Position numbers and translations under genes: made by a program. Positions 6,318 through 14,660 of a DNA stretch of 16,326 nucleotides are shown here, piece by piece. The DNA lies in assembly GCA_025456495.1 (NCBI GenBank), contig JALOKO010000023.1:1-16326 (forward strand), written 5' to 3'. Each line of letters begins with the position of its first letter. Position 1 is the first letter of the stretch. The notes beneath the pieces were generated by a model. It did no database searches, was not told the DNA's origin, and saw only the letters and a list, made by a program, of their open reading frames with translations. The stretch is from Bryobacterales bacterium (GTDB taxonomy: Bacteria; Acidobacteriota; Terriglobia; Bryobacterales; Bryobacteraceae).

Positions 6318-7241
6318 ATGTCTCTATTGGTTGTTGGATCTGTTGCCTACGACGGCCTGGAAACGCCTCATGGCAAAGTGGACCGCATTTTGGGCGGTGC
6401 GGCCACCTACATCGCGCTGGCGGCCAGCCATTTCACCCAGCCCCGGATTGTGGCGGTGGTGGGCGACGACTTTGCCCCTGAGGACGAGGCGTTGCTGGTG
6501 CGGCGCGGCGTTGACCTCACAGGCTTGGAGCGTGTGCCCGGTAAGTGCTTCTTCTGGCAGGGAGTCTATGCGGCGGACATGAACTCGCGCACCACGCTGC
6601 GCACTGACCTGAACGTCTTTGCCGGCTTCGACCCCAAGGTACCCGACACCTATCGCGATTCCGCCTTCGTGCTGCTGGGCAACATCCAGCCGGCGCTGCA
6701 GGCCAGCGTACGCGCGCAGGTTGCCTCGCCGCGCTTCGTCGGCGGTGACACGATGAATTTCTGGATCAACGACTTCCGTGAGGAACTGCTGAAGACCATC
6801 GCGGAGTGGGATCTGCTAATGATCAACGACAGCGAATCGGTGGAGCTTTCCGGCGAAACCAACCTACGCAAGGCGGCGGCTCGCATCCACGAGATGGGTC
6901 CGCGCTGGGTGGTGATCAAGCGTGGGGAGTATGGCGCGGTGCTGTTCGAAAAAGGGACGGGGCACTTTGCCGCGCCCGGTTACCTGTTAGACCAGGTGAA
7001 GGATCCCACGGGCGCTGGCGATTGCTTCGCAGGGGGCTTTTTCGGCTATCTGGCGGAGGCGCAGGCGCGCAGTGGCGATGCCCCGCTCAGCGGCGAGAGC
7101 CTGCGGCGGGCCGTGATCTATGGCTCAGTGCTGGGGAGTTTCTGCTGCGAAGAGTTCGGCCCGCGACGCTTCGAGACGCTCACTCGCCAGGAAATTGACG
7201 CACGCTATGAGGAGTTTGTCGCGTTCACGCGATTCGCGTAG
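6318..7241 (+). CDS. PfkB-family sugar kinase
   Basis: A 307-residue cytoplasmic kinase of the ribokinase/PfkB fold. The N-terminal strand MSLLVVGSVAYD and the GGAATYIALAAS segment (residues 26-37) correspond to PfkB signature 1 and the substrate pocket. DTMNFW and LLMINDSE follow, and VIKRGEYGA precedes PfkB signature 2, DPTGAGDCFAGGFF (from residue 229), where Asp235 is the catalytic base and GAGD forms the anion hole. The family phosphorylates sugars or nucleosides with ATP; the exact substrate is not evident. The frame is open for 146 more codons upstream, but similarity starts at the ATG at 6318, so I use it although it lacks a visible ribosome site. The glycosyltransferase begins five bases after its stop, indicating an operon in which the kinase may supply a phosphorylated sugar. 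Confidence 0.9.
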   Translation: MSLLVVGSVAYDGLETPHGKVDRILGGAATYIALAASHFTQPRIVAVVGDDFAPEDEALLVRRGVDLTGLERVPGKCFFWQGVYAADMNSRTTLRTDLNVFAGFDPKVPDTYRDSAFVLLGNIQPALQASVRAQVASPRFVGGDTMNFWINDFREELLKTIAEWDLLMINDSESVELSGETNLRKAAARIHEMGPRWVVIKRGEYGAVLFEKGTGHFAAPGYLLDQVKDPTGAGDCFAGGFFGYLAEAQARSGDAPLSGESLRRAVIYGSVLGSFCCEEFGPRRFETLTRQEIDARYEEFVAFTRFA

Positions 7242-7246
7242 CGGCT

Positions 7247-8944
7247 ATGGATTCCGTATCCCGTGAAGTGAGCAGCGATCCCGCGCCGGGCGCGCCGACA
7301 GCATTGGTGAGGTCCACTCCGGGTGGCGGCCACCGTTGGGTGGCGCTGCTGCTGGTGGGCTTGCTATTGGCCCTGCTGGCGGCTGCCGCTACCTGGTGGG
7401 CGCACCTGCAAGGCTATACGCTGTACTACGGCGACGCCCAGGCCCACGTCAACATTGCGCGGCGGGTGCTGGACTCGCAAACCCCAGAGGCCCGACAGAT
7501 CGGCACGGTGTGGCTGCCCTTACCCCATCTCTTGACGATGGTATTGGTGGGCGATGACGAACTGTGGGCCAGCGGATTGGCGGGGGCCATTCCCGCCAGC
7601 ATCTGCTTCTGGATGGGGGGCATGCTGTTTTTGCTGGGCTGCCGCGACCTGCTGGGGTCTACCTGGGCCGCGCTGGCTGCGTTGGCCCTGCTGGCCTTGA
7701 ATCCAAACCTGCTCTATCTGCAGGCGACCCCCATGACTGAGCCCGTCTTCCTGATGGCGCTGGCGGGCATCTTCTTTGGCTGCGTCCGTTTCGTGGGCAA
7801 CGCTCACCCGGGCTGGGCGCTGTGGGTGGCCCTGTTTGCGCTTGCGGCCAGCATGACGCGCTACGACGGCTGGGTACTGCTGCCCTTGCTGGCGGCCTTT
7901 CTGTTCTGGAAAGGTGGGCAACGACGCTGGGCAAACGCCTTCCTGTTTTGCATCGTGGCCGGGGCGGGTCCCTTGTGGTGGCTGGCGCACAACTGGTGGT
8001 ATTGGGGCGATGCGCTGGAATTCTATCGCGGCCCTTACTCGGCCAAGGCGATCTACCAGCGGCAGTTGGCGGCCGGGATGGAGGCCTATCCGGGGGACGG
8101 CAGCTATTGGGAATCAGGGCGCTATTACCTCACCGCGGCGGGCTGGGTGGCGGGCTGGCCCCTGTTTGTGGTGGGTAGCCTGGGGCTTCTGTGGATGCTG
8201 CGAAGCGGTCCGCGTTGGGCTGCCTTGCTGATGGGCTTTCCTGCCCTGTTCTACATCCAGAGCATGCAAAACGCCGGCACGCCCATCTTTGTGCCGAATC
8301 TGTGGCCTTTTGCTTACTACAACACGCGATACGGGATGGCGTTGCTGCCTGCCCTGTGCCTGGGCGCCGCGGTGCTGGTAAAGGCAACCCACCCACGATT
8401 CCGGCCGCTGGCAGTGGCTTTGTTGTTGGCGGCCGGTTCCTTGCCCTGGCTGCTACAGCCGGGTGTCGACCGCTGGATTGTGTGGAAGGAAGGCGCGGTC
8501 AACAGCCAGCAACGCCGCCAATGGCTGGGCGAGGCGGCCAGCTACCTGCAGCGCTTGCATCGTCCGGGAGAGGAGATTCTGTTGAGTTTCGGCGATCCCA
8601 CTGGGGTGTTGCAACTGGCGCGGATCCCGTTGCGGGAAAGCCTGCACGAGGGCAATCATCCACGCTTCCGCTCCACGGTGCAGAAACCGGAATACTTCCT
8701 GTGGAGCGAATGGGCTGTCTGCCAGGCGGGCGACGATGTGTCCCGGGCAATGCACCGCGCGGTCAGCAAGGGCTTGCACTATGCCAAGGTGCGCGAAATC
8801 CGCGCCGGGAACGCCGCGCCGTTGGAGATATGGCGCCGCCGCTCAGCCTTTGAAGAGCGCGACATGAGCCTGCCGCGCAACCTGCTGCCGCCGCGAGAGC
8901 CCGAGGAACCGGATCCGGATGCGGAACCGAATGCGGACTTTTAA
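7247..8944 (+). CDS. GT-C-type membrane glycosyltransferase (ArnT/PMT-like)
   Basis: A 565-residue integral membrane protein. The first helix is at about residues 31-50. It is followed by an external loop with YYGDAQAHVNIARR, where Asp63 matches the catalytic Asp in the first loop of GT-C enzymes. Many more hydrophobic helices follow to about residue 405, including LALLALNPNLLYLQA and TRYDGWVLLPLLAAFL. The last ~160 residues are a soluble domain ending in an acidic, Pro-rich tail (PREPEEPDPDAEPNAD). GT-C enzymes use lipid-linked sugar donors to glycosylate proteins or lipids on the outer face of the membrane. Neither donor nor acceptor can be told. It starts five bases after the kinase stop, so the two are cotranscribed and probably translationally coupled. 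It could equally be a membrane protein of this fold whose substrate is not yet defined. Confidence 0.83.
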   Translation: MDSVSREVSSDPAPGAPTALVRSTPGGGHRWVALLLVGLLLALLAAAATWWAHLQGYTLYYGDAQAHVNIARRVLDSQTPEARQIGTVWLPLPHLLTMVLVGDDELWASGLAGAIPASICFWMGGMLFLLGCRDLLGSTWAALAALALLALNPNLLYLQATPMTEPVFLMALAGIFFGCVRFVGNAHPGWALWVALFALAASMTRYDGWVLLPLLAAFLFWKGGQRRWANAFLFCIVAGAGPLWWLAHNWWYWGDALEFYRGPYSAKAIYQRQLAAGMEAYPGDGSYWESGRYYLTAAGWVAGWPLFVVGSLGLLWMLRSGPRWAALLMGFPALFYIQSMQNAGTPIFVPNLWPFAYYNTRYGMALLPALCLGAAVLVKATHPRFRPLAVALLLAAGSLPWLLQPGVDRWIVWKEGAVNSQQRRQWLGEAASYLQRLHRPGEEILLSFGDPTGVLQLARIPLRESLHEGNHPRFRSTVQKPEYFLWSEWAVCQAGDDVSRAMHRAVSKGLHYAKVREIRAGNAAPLEIWRRRSAFEERDMSLPRNLLPPREPEEPDPDAEPNADF

Positions 8945-9004
8945 GTGCGTTCCCGGTTCTCCCGGTAAATCCAAGTGCGCAACAATGGAAAGGGTCTTTT
9001 CTGC

Positions 9005-9844
9005 ATGCGAATTCCCTTTGTGAAGGCGGAAGGTGCGGGCAACGACTTCCTGTTGACGTGGGAAGCGGAGGCTCCAGTCGAGGGCCGCGCTGAGGCAGCG
9101 CGCGCTCTCTGCCATCGTCATTTGGGGGTGGGCGCGGACGGTTGGTATCTGGTGCGGATGAAGCCGCAGCCACTCGCCGGAGAGGGCCACCTTACCGTGG
9201 ATGCCGCCATTCACCTGTACAACTCCGATGGATCAGAGGCTGAGCTTTCCGGCAACGGGACGCGCTGCGTGGCGGCGTGGCTGGCTTCGTTGCACCCGGG
9301 GCAGGCGGAGTTTGTGTTGCGCACGGGCGCCGGTCTGCGTCGGCTGTTCCTGTTGGAGGCTGCCGGGAACCGCTTCCGGTTGGGCATGGAGATGGGTAGG
9401 CCCACCGTGTTCGCTGAAGAAACGCTGATGCTGCCTGATGGTGGAACCGTCACCGGTAACCGCGTTGACCCCGGCAATCCGCAGTTCGCCGTCCCTGTGG
9501 ATTCACTGGATTTTGACTGGAAGCAGTTGGGCGCTGCGCTGGAAGGGCACCCGGCGTTTCCCCAGCGCAGCAATGTTTCGTTCTATCGCGCTGTGGACGC
9601 GAACACCGTGGAGGCGCGCTTCTTTGAGCGGGGCGCCGGTGCGACGTTGAGCTCAGGCACTGGAAGCACCGGTGCGCTGTCGGCCGCACGGGCGCGCGGC
9701 CTGGTGTCGCTGCCCGCCGCTGTACGGACGCAGGCAGGGCCGCTGCACTTCCGCGATAGCCAGGGTGGCTTGGTGCTGGAGGGCGCAGCCTGCCTGCTGG
9801 CCGAGGGCGTCTTCCGTTGGGATTCGAGTGGAGTTGAGGCGTAG
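9005..9844 (+). CDS. dapF: DapF-fold protein with both catalytic Cys replaced by Ser
   Basis: A 279-residue diaminopimelate epimerase homologue of normal length. It keeps the N-terminal GAGNDF (residues 10-15), GVGADG (41-46), the NSDGSEAE segment (73-80), GNGTRC (83-88) and ERGAGATL. Family DapF uses a Cys pair, one in CGNG and one in (A)CGTG, to interconvert LL- and meso-diaminopimelate for lysine and peptidoglycan. Here these read SGNG (Ser82, TCC) and SSGTG (Ser217, TCA), and the conserved GNPH reads GNPQ (Gln160). The two-cysteine racemisation mechanism is therefore not available as known. Start at 9005, where similarity begins; GGAAAGG (8987-8993) precedes it by 11 bases, and an in-frame GTG at 8975 lacks a ribosome site. 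It sits 60 bp after the glycosyltransferase and 15 bp before the nucleotide-sugar dehydrogenase. The gene symbol reflects homology; the activity is doubtful. Confidence 0.85.
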   Translation: MRIPFVKAEGAGNDFLLTWEAEAPVEGRAEAARALCHRHLGVGADGWYLVRMKPQPLAGEGHLTVDAAIHLYNSDGSEAELSGNGTRCVAAWLASLHPGQAEFVLRTGAGLRRLFLLEAAGNRFRLGMEMGRPTVFAEETLMLPDGGTVTGNRVDPGNPQFAVPVDSLDFDWKQLGAALEGHPAFPQRSNVSFYRAVDANTVEARFFERGAGATLSSGTGSTGALSAARARGLVSLPAAVRTQAGPLHFRDSQGGLVLEGAACLLAEGVFRWDSSGVEA

Positions 9845-9859
9845 GAAAGGTAGGGAAGC

Positions 9860-11164
9860 ATGAGTGGCGTGATGCAACTGCAGGAACAGATTCGGAACCG
9901 TACCGCCCACGTGGGCGTGCTGGGGCTGGGCTATGTGGGCTTGCCGCTGGCCGTGGAACTGGCCAAGGTGGGTTTCCGCGTGACGGGCATTGACGTCTCG
10001 CGGGAAAAGGTGGACCTGCTCAACCGTGGTGTCAGCTACGTGCTGGATGTCTCCGACGCGGAAATGCGCCCGCTGGTGGAAGCCGGCAAGCTGTCCGCGA
10101 CGACGGACTTCAGCGTCATCGCTACGCTGGATACGGCCAACATCTGCGTGCCCACGCCGCTGCGCAAGACCAAGGACCCCGACATGAGTTATGTCGTGGC
10201 ATGTACTGAGCAGATTGCCAAATATCTCAAACCCGGCACGCTGGTGATTCTGGAATCCACCACTTACCCCGGCACCACCGAAGAGTTGCTGTTGCCCACG
10301 TTGGAGCGCAGTGGGCTGAAAGTGGGTGAGGATTTCTTCCTCTGCTTTTCGCCCGAACGGGTTGACCCGGGCAACGAGCGCTTTCAAACCCGCAACATCC
10401 CCAAGGTGGTTGGCGGCGTGACAGCCGCTTGTACCCAGACAGGCGCGCTCTTCTATCAACAGGCCCTGGAAACCGTGGTGCCGGTGAGTTCCACCAGCGT
10501 GGCTGAAATGGTGAAGCTGCTGGAAAACACCTTCCGCATGATCAACATTGGCATGGTGAATGAGCTGGCCATGATGTGTGACCGGATGGGCGTGAACGTG
10601 TGGGAGGTGATTGACGCCGCCGCTACCAAGCCCTTCGGATTCATGCCCTTTTATCCGGGTCCGGGCCTGGGTGGGCACTGCATTCCCATTGACCCGTTTT
10701 ATCTGTCCTGGAAAACCAAGCAGGCCGGCATTGAAGCGCGCTTCATTGAGCTTGCGGGCTACATCAACGGACAGATGCCCCGCTTTGTGGTGGACAAGGT
10801 GGCCGATGCGCTAAACGATCACGCCAAGCCGGTAAAGGGAAGCCACATCCACCTGCTGGGCATCGCCTACAAACGGGACATCGACGACCTGCGGGAATCG
10901 CCCGCTCTGGACGTCGCCCACCTGCTGCAGCAGCGAGGGGCCAGGGTGACCTACAGCGACCCCTACATCGCCGTGGCGGAGCACGACGGTTTCCACCTGG
11001 AACGGATGGACGAAGAGGAAGCGCTCACCGCGGCCGACTGTGTGGTGATCATCACTGACCATCGCAAGGTGGACTACGTCAAGGTGGGTGCAACCGCAAA
11101 GCTCATCGTAGACACCCGCAACGCCATGAAGCAGGTAGGCGGCGCGAACGTCGTGAGGCTCTAA
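9860..11164 (+). CDS. Nucleotide-sugar dehydrogenase (UDP-GlcNAc/UDP-glucose 6-dehydrogenase family)
   Basis: A 434-residue enzyme with the NAD-binding motif GLGYVGLPLA (residues 22-31), the ANICVPTPL and ESTTYPGTTEE segments, FSPERVDPGN, and the catalytic GLGGHCIPIDP with Cys274. Near the C-terminus come AYKRDIDDLRESPALD and VIITDH of the UDP-binding domain. The family oxidises the C6 hydroxyl of a UDP-sugar in two NAD-dependent steps to a uronic acid. The GGHCIPIDPFYLSWK form and the FSPERVDPGN loop are closer to WbpA-type UDP-N-acetylglucosamine dehydrogenases than to Ugd, but substrate assignment is inference. The ATG at 9860 has a GGAAAGG/AGGGA ribosome site; an ATG at 9872 is possible. 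As last gene of the kinase-glycosyltransferase-DapF-like operon it points to uronic-acid-containing surface polysaccharide. Confidence 0.92.
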   Translation: MSGVMQLQEQIRNRTAHVGVLGLGYVGLPLAVELAKVGFRVTGIDVSREKVDLLNRGVSYVLDVSDAEMRPLVEAGKLSATTDFSVIATLDTANICVPTPLRKTKDPDMSYVVACTEQIAKYLKPGTLVILESTTYPGTTEELLLPTLERSGLKVGEDFFLCFSPERVDPGNERFQTRNIPKVVGGVTAACTQTGALFYQQALETVVPVSSTSVAEMVKLLENTFRMINIGMVNELAMMCDRMGVNVWEVIDAAATKPFGFMPFYPGPGLGGHCIPIDPFYLSWKTKQAGIEARFIELAGYINGQMPRFVVDKVADALNDHAKPVKGSHIHLLGIAYKRDIDDLRESPALDVAHLLQQRGARVTYSDPYIAVAEHDGFHLERMDEEEALTAADCVVIITDHRKVDYVKVGATAKLIVDTRNAMKQVGGANVVRL

Positions 11165-11227
11165 GCTCAGCAGGAACGGCGTGAAGGCTTGATGGGTTTC
11201 TTCGTCCGGCGCAGGCGGCCTGGTGTC

Positions 11228-11872
11228 TCAGAGGATCCCTAACTCCAAGGCGCGCAGCACGGCGCGGGTGCGATCGCGCACTCCCAGCTTTGAGAGCACC
11301 GAGGAGCAGTGATTCTTGATGGTGCCTTCTGCGGCATGAAGGCCCTCGGCGATCTCGCGGTTGCTCCAACCGGCGGCCATCAAGCGAAGGACATCCAGTT
11401 CCCGCGGAGTAAGCGCCTCCGGCAGATGAGCCGCTTCGAATGGAACTCGCTGGCCTTCCAGCGTCCGCAGGACTTTGTCCGAGATGGCGGGCCGGATCAT
11501 GTTCCCGCCGGCGGCCACAATGTCGATGGCGTGGGCCAGAATGTCCACATCCACATCCTTCAGCAGAAAGCCCTTGGCGCCATGACGGATCCCCTGCAGC
11601 AAGGCCTCGTCGTCATCGAAGGTGGTCAGCAGGATAGTGGGTGGCGGATGAGGCGATTCCTGTCGAAGGGCGATCAGAACCTCAATCCCGCTCCGCTTTG
11701 GCATACGAATGTCCATCAGCAGCACATCGGGCGAACAGGTGCTGACCAGATCCATGGCGGCATCCCCGTCCGCAGCCTCGCCCACGATTTGAAAACGCCC
11801 TGTGAGTTCCAGCAGCCCACGGATTCCCCGTCGTACCAGAGTTTCGTCATCCGCCAAGGCCACTCGAATCAT
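11228..11872 (-). CDS. LuxR/NarL-type response regulator
   Basis: A 214-residue two-domain regulator. The receiver domain (1-~120) has the acidic pair DD at 8-9, phosphoacceptor Asp54 (LLMDIRMP), TTF after the fourth strand and Lys105 in FLLKD. The C-terminal LuxR helix-turn-helix (about 150-210) reads LTPRELDVLRLMAAG, NREIAEGLHAAEGTIKNH and SVLSKLGVRDRT. Phosphorylated by its partner kinase, it would dimerise and bind target promoters. It starts 12 bp after the stop of the histidine-kinase gene and is cotranscribed with it. Its 3' end faces the nucleotide-sugar dehydrogenase across a 63-bp gap in which I see no clear terminator. The partner is certain from context; the regulon is unknown, though the divergent serine hydrolase is an obvious candidate. 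Confidence 0.93.
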   Translation of the reverse strand: MIRVALADDETLVRRGIRGLLELTGRFQIVGEAADGDAAMDLVSTCSPDVLLMDIRMPKRSGIEVLIALRQESPHPPPTILLTTFDDDEALLQGIRHGAKGFLLKDVDVDILAHAIDIVAAGGNMIRPAISDKVLRTLEGQRVPFEAAHLPEALTPRELDVLRLMAAGWSNREIAEGLHAAEGTIKNHCSSVLSKLGVRDRTRAVLRALELGIL

Positions 11873-11884
11873 GGTTTCCGTCGC

Positions 11885-13111
11885 TTATGCCGGTGCTTTG
11901 GGCGTCTCTGTTGTCCCCGGAGCGGGCAGCCTAGCCGTGAGTAGGAAGCCACGCGCTTCCATGTTACCTGCATCCAGGCGCCCCCCCAGGGTCTGTAGAC
12001 GCTCCTGCATCCCTTTCAGCCCGCCGCCGGGCTTTAGCGTTTCGACGCCCCGGCCATCATCACGTACCGTCACCGTGGCTTCGTGGGCTGAGTATTCCAA
12101 GGAAACCCAAACGTTGTCGGCCTGCGCGTGTCGGATCGCGTTGGTGATTCCTTCCTGTACCGCCCGATACAGGATATGGGCGTGAAGCGGGTCTAGCCAC
12201 GACGGGGCAGCCTCTGCATGCAGGTGGATGTTTGGGGATCGGATTGGCTGGATAAGCGAACGAAGGGCTTCGTCCAGCCCTTGAGTTCCTCCGTCGCGCA
12301 TGTTGGAAACGATATCGCGGACGTCCCGCAACAGAAGCTTCGAAACCAGGTGCGCGTCCTGCAGCGAATCGCGTGCGCGCCCTTCGGCCAGCCGCGACGC
12401 CAGTTGCAGGTTCAGGTTCAGCGAGGTGAGGTGATGACCCAACGCGTCGTGCAACTCGCGTGCAATCCGTAACCGTTCGGTCACTTTGGCGCTGCCTTCC
12501 AGCAGATGATGCATCGCGGAGATCTCGTGCAGGCTGGCTTCCAACTCTTCGCGTCCCTGGCGCTCGCTGGCGGCGATTCTCCCAATCGCAAATGCGAAAA
12601 AGAACCAGCTCAGCACCTGGAATAGTGTCAGCGAAACGCGGACGGCGGGCGAATGCTGGGCGAGTTCCGACGCAGCTTCAAAGCTGCCGTCAACAAGGGC
12701 CGCCCCCGCCACCAGAAGAAGCGACACCGTCAGAATTGCCACGGCCATCCATCCGCGCCGTCCCGGAAAGAGGTACCCCACCTCCGCCGCCAGCAGATAG
12801 AACAACTCGGTCGCGGTGGCGCAAGCCAGCAGCAGTTGAAAGAGCACGAGCGCCTTGGTCTTTTTGGCGGAAAGCGGAGGGTAGAGCTGAGAAGTGAGGC
12901 GGAAAAAGATCGCTGCAAAGCTGCCGGTGAGCAACGCCAGCATCAGCACAATCCATGTGGTGGCCACCAGGGCGACATACGGCGTGTCGGCGTTCTCCAA
13001 CGCCACCCGCTGGATCTCCACGGGGATCACCGATCCCCCGGCAATCAGCGCGGTTGCGATGGAGGCAATCAATCCAGCCCATGCAAAGAGGCTATGCCGC
13101 CGTTGGATCAC
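11885..13111 (-). CDS. Membrane sensor histidine kinase, HisKA_3 (NarX/DesK-like)
   Basis: A 408-residue sensor. The N-terminal half holds about five hydrophobic segments (roughly residues 9-27, 46-70, 88-109, 120-140 and 158-178) with only short loops, so the signal is probably sensed in or at the membrane. A helical region then leads into RIARELHDALGHHLTS with phosphoacceptor His221, the HisKA_3 form, and an HATPase domain with VQEGITNAIRHA (N box), VRDDGRGV (G1) and GGGLKGMQERLQTLGG (G2). Architecture and partner type match DesK/LiaS-like systems, which often sense membrane or envelope state; that is inference. It starts with GTG (13109-13111) behind a weak ribosome site; the serine-hydrolase gene is divergent, 123 bp away. 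The response regulator follows 12 bp downstream. Confidence 0.92.
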   Translation of the reverse strand: MIQRRHSLFAWAGLIASIATALIAGGSVIPVEIQRVALENADTPYVALVATTWIVLMLALLTGSFAAIFFRLTSQLYPPLSAKKTKALVLFQLLLACATATELFYLLAAEVGYLFPGRRGWMAVAILTVSLLLVAGAALVDGSFEAASELAQHSPAVRVSLTLFQVLSWFFFAFAIGRIAASERQGREELEASLHEISAMHHLLEGSAKVTERLRIARELHDALGHHLTSLNLNLQLASRLAEGRARDSLQDAHLVSKLLLRDVRDIVSNMRDGGTQGLDEALRSLIQPIRSPNIHLHAEAAPSWLDPLHAHILYRAVQEGITNAIRHAQADNVWVSLEYSAHEATVTVRDDGRGVETLKPGGGLKGMQERLQTLGGRLDAGNMEARGFLLTARLPAPGTTETPKAPA

Positions 13112-13234
13112 CGCTTCATTTCAGCACACTACCCTGGGCATTCCCAGTGCCGGAAGTCATGTGTCGATTCCTGACTTTTCGCACAGGTGCGCGCGGCCAG
13201 CCACGCTTCACTCTGTTGGTGGAGGATCTTGATC

Positions 13235-14638
13235 ATGCACGTTTTCAGAACACCGTTTATACAACGAAGCGGCTGGCGCTTCGCCTTGCTGGGGGTCCTG
13301 CTCTGCGCCACGGTTCTTGGCCTAGGCGCACAGGAGCCGCTTCGAACAGGCGAATCCGAGCCCACCTCAGGGCCCGCCGCCTTAGACCAGCGCGTATCGC
13401 GCTTCATGCTGAAATGGGGAGTCCGCGATGGTTCCCTGGCCGTGGTTCGCGACGGCAAACTGGTTCACACGCAGCACTTCAGCCGTAGGTACCGGCGCGC
13501 CGTCAGTACGGGTAGTGCGCCCTTACGCTTCCGGATTGCCAGTCTTTCCAAGTCGATTACCGGCGCAGCCATCCTCAAGCTGGCGCAAGACGGCGTTTTC
13601 ACTCTGGACACGCCGGTTTTTGACGTGTTGGGGGAACTCAAGCCTTTCCTGGGCGACCAACGGATGGCCGACATTACCATCAGGCACCTTCTGCAACACG
13701 CCGCGGGTTGGGATTCCGCCATCAGCGGCGACCCCGTATTTCCCACCCATGAGGACATCCGCGAAGTTGGTGGGAGCTTCCCTCCAACCCACGAGGAAGT
13801 GCTGGCCTACTGGTTGTCGCGACCGCTGGACTTTCAGCCGGGCGACCGCTACGCCTACAGCAACTTCGGCTATTTACTGCTTGCCCGCGTGGTGGAGGCA
13901 GCCACCGGGAAGCCCTATGGCGAATGGGTAAGGGAGGCGCTGCTTGACCCGCTGGGGATCAGCCAGGCGCGCATCGGCTCCAGTGTGTGGCAGCCGCAAC
14001 AACACCTGGACGAATGCCTCGCCCCTGAGGCCATCTACGTTGACTTGGACCGCCCGCGAACGCGGCTCTCAATCTTCTCCGACGGCATGCAACCGGTTCT
14101 GACACCCTACGGTAGCTTCTCGCTTAGTCTGTTCGACGGAGCGGGTGGTTGGGTCTTCAGCGGTGCGGAACTAGCCCGGTTTTACGCCTCGCTTGCTGGG
14201 GATCGGGATCCCATGTTCAGCCAGGAATCGATGACCCAATTGGTTGCCCGCCAAGCTTTCGACGAGGGACAGCCCTTCTGGTACGGTGCTGGGGTAAACG
14301 TCCTGGAAACCCCTGATGGACTGCTTCTTGGGCACGCGGGAAGGTTGCCGGGGACTGCGACCTGGTGGGTTCGCTTCCCTGACGGAACGCATGTGGTTGC
14401 GCTCTTCAGCACCACTCCCGCCCAGCAGGAGGTGGATCGGTTCTCCACGGAACTGGAGGAGGCGCTGCTGGTGGGCTTGAGCGAAGTGGAAGCCTGGCCC
14501 GATCAGGATGGCTTTCGCCCAGGTGAGTCCGCAGCCGCTGCAACCGCTGATGTGGCGCCACTGCCCGCCGATGCCGATGGTCGCCGGACGGTGAGGCCGG
14601 TTGGCGGCGCGGTTCCTACTTTGCAAGGCAGGCACTAA
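13235..14638 (+). CDS. Exported serine hydrolase of the beta-lactamase class C / PBP (LACTB-like) family
   Basis: A 467-residue protein. A good ribosome site (GGAGG, 13221-13225) sits nine bases before the ATG at 13235; the frame is open upstream but similarity and the signal peptide begin here. Residues 1-32 form a basic N-terminus and hydrophobic core (WRFALLGVLLCATVLGLGAQ), so export is likely. The penicillin-binding fold residues are SLSK (Ser103, Lys106), YSN (Tyr208 to Asn210) and HAG (His367 to Gly369), standing for SxxK, YxN and K/HxG. Such enzymes include D-amino-acid peptidases, esterases and LACTB-like proteases; few are true beta-lactamases, so antibiotic resistance should not be inferred. 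The C-terminal ~40 residues are low-complexity (Ala/Asp/Pro-rich). It is divergent from the two-component system, which may regulate it. Confidence 0.88.
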   Translation: MHVFRTPFIQRSGWRFALLGVLLCATVLGLGAQEPLRTGESEPTSGPAALDQRVSRFMLKWGVRDGSLAVVRDGKLVHTQHFSRRYRRAVSTGSAPLRFRIASLSKSITGAAILKLAQDGVFTLDTPVFDVLGELKPFLGDQRMADITIRHLLQHAAGWDSAISGDPVFPTHEDIREVGGSFPPTHEEVLAYWLSRPLDFQPGDRYAYSNFGYLLLARVVEAATGKPYGEWVREALLDPLGISQARIGSSVWQPQQHLDECLAPEAIYVDLDRPRTRLSIFSDGMQPVLTPYGSFSLSLFDGAGGWVFSGAELARFYASLAGDRDPMFSQESMTQLVARQAFDEGQPFWYGAGVNVLETPDGLLLGHAGRLPGTATWWVRFPDGTHVVALFSTTPAQQEVDRFSTELEEALLVGLSEVEAWPDQDGFRPGESAAAATADVAPLPADADGRRTVRPVGGAVPTLQGRH

Positions 14639-14660
14639 GCAACGCCATGGAGGGCGCCAG

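Noticed and set aside
9653..10678. 341-codon - frame opposite the DapF-like and dehydrogenase genes
   Set aside because: His/Gln-rich shadow of two well-supported genes; no signature and no ribosome site.
13235..14638. Antibiotic-resistance beta-lactamase
   Set aside because: The SxxK/YxN/HxG pattern is shared by many esterases and peptidases, the protein is longer than class C enzymes, and no resistance-gene context is present.
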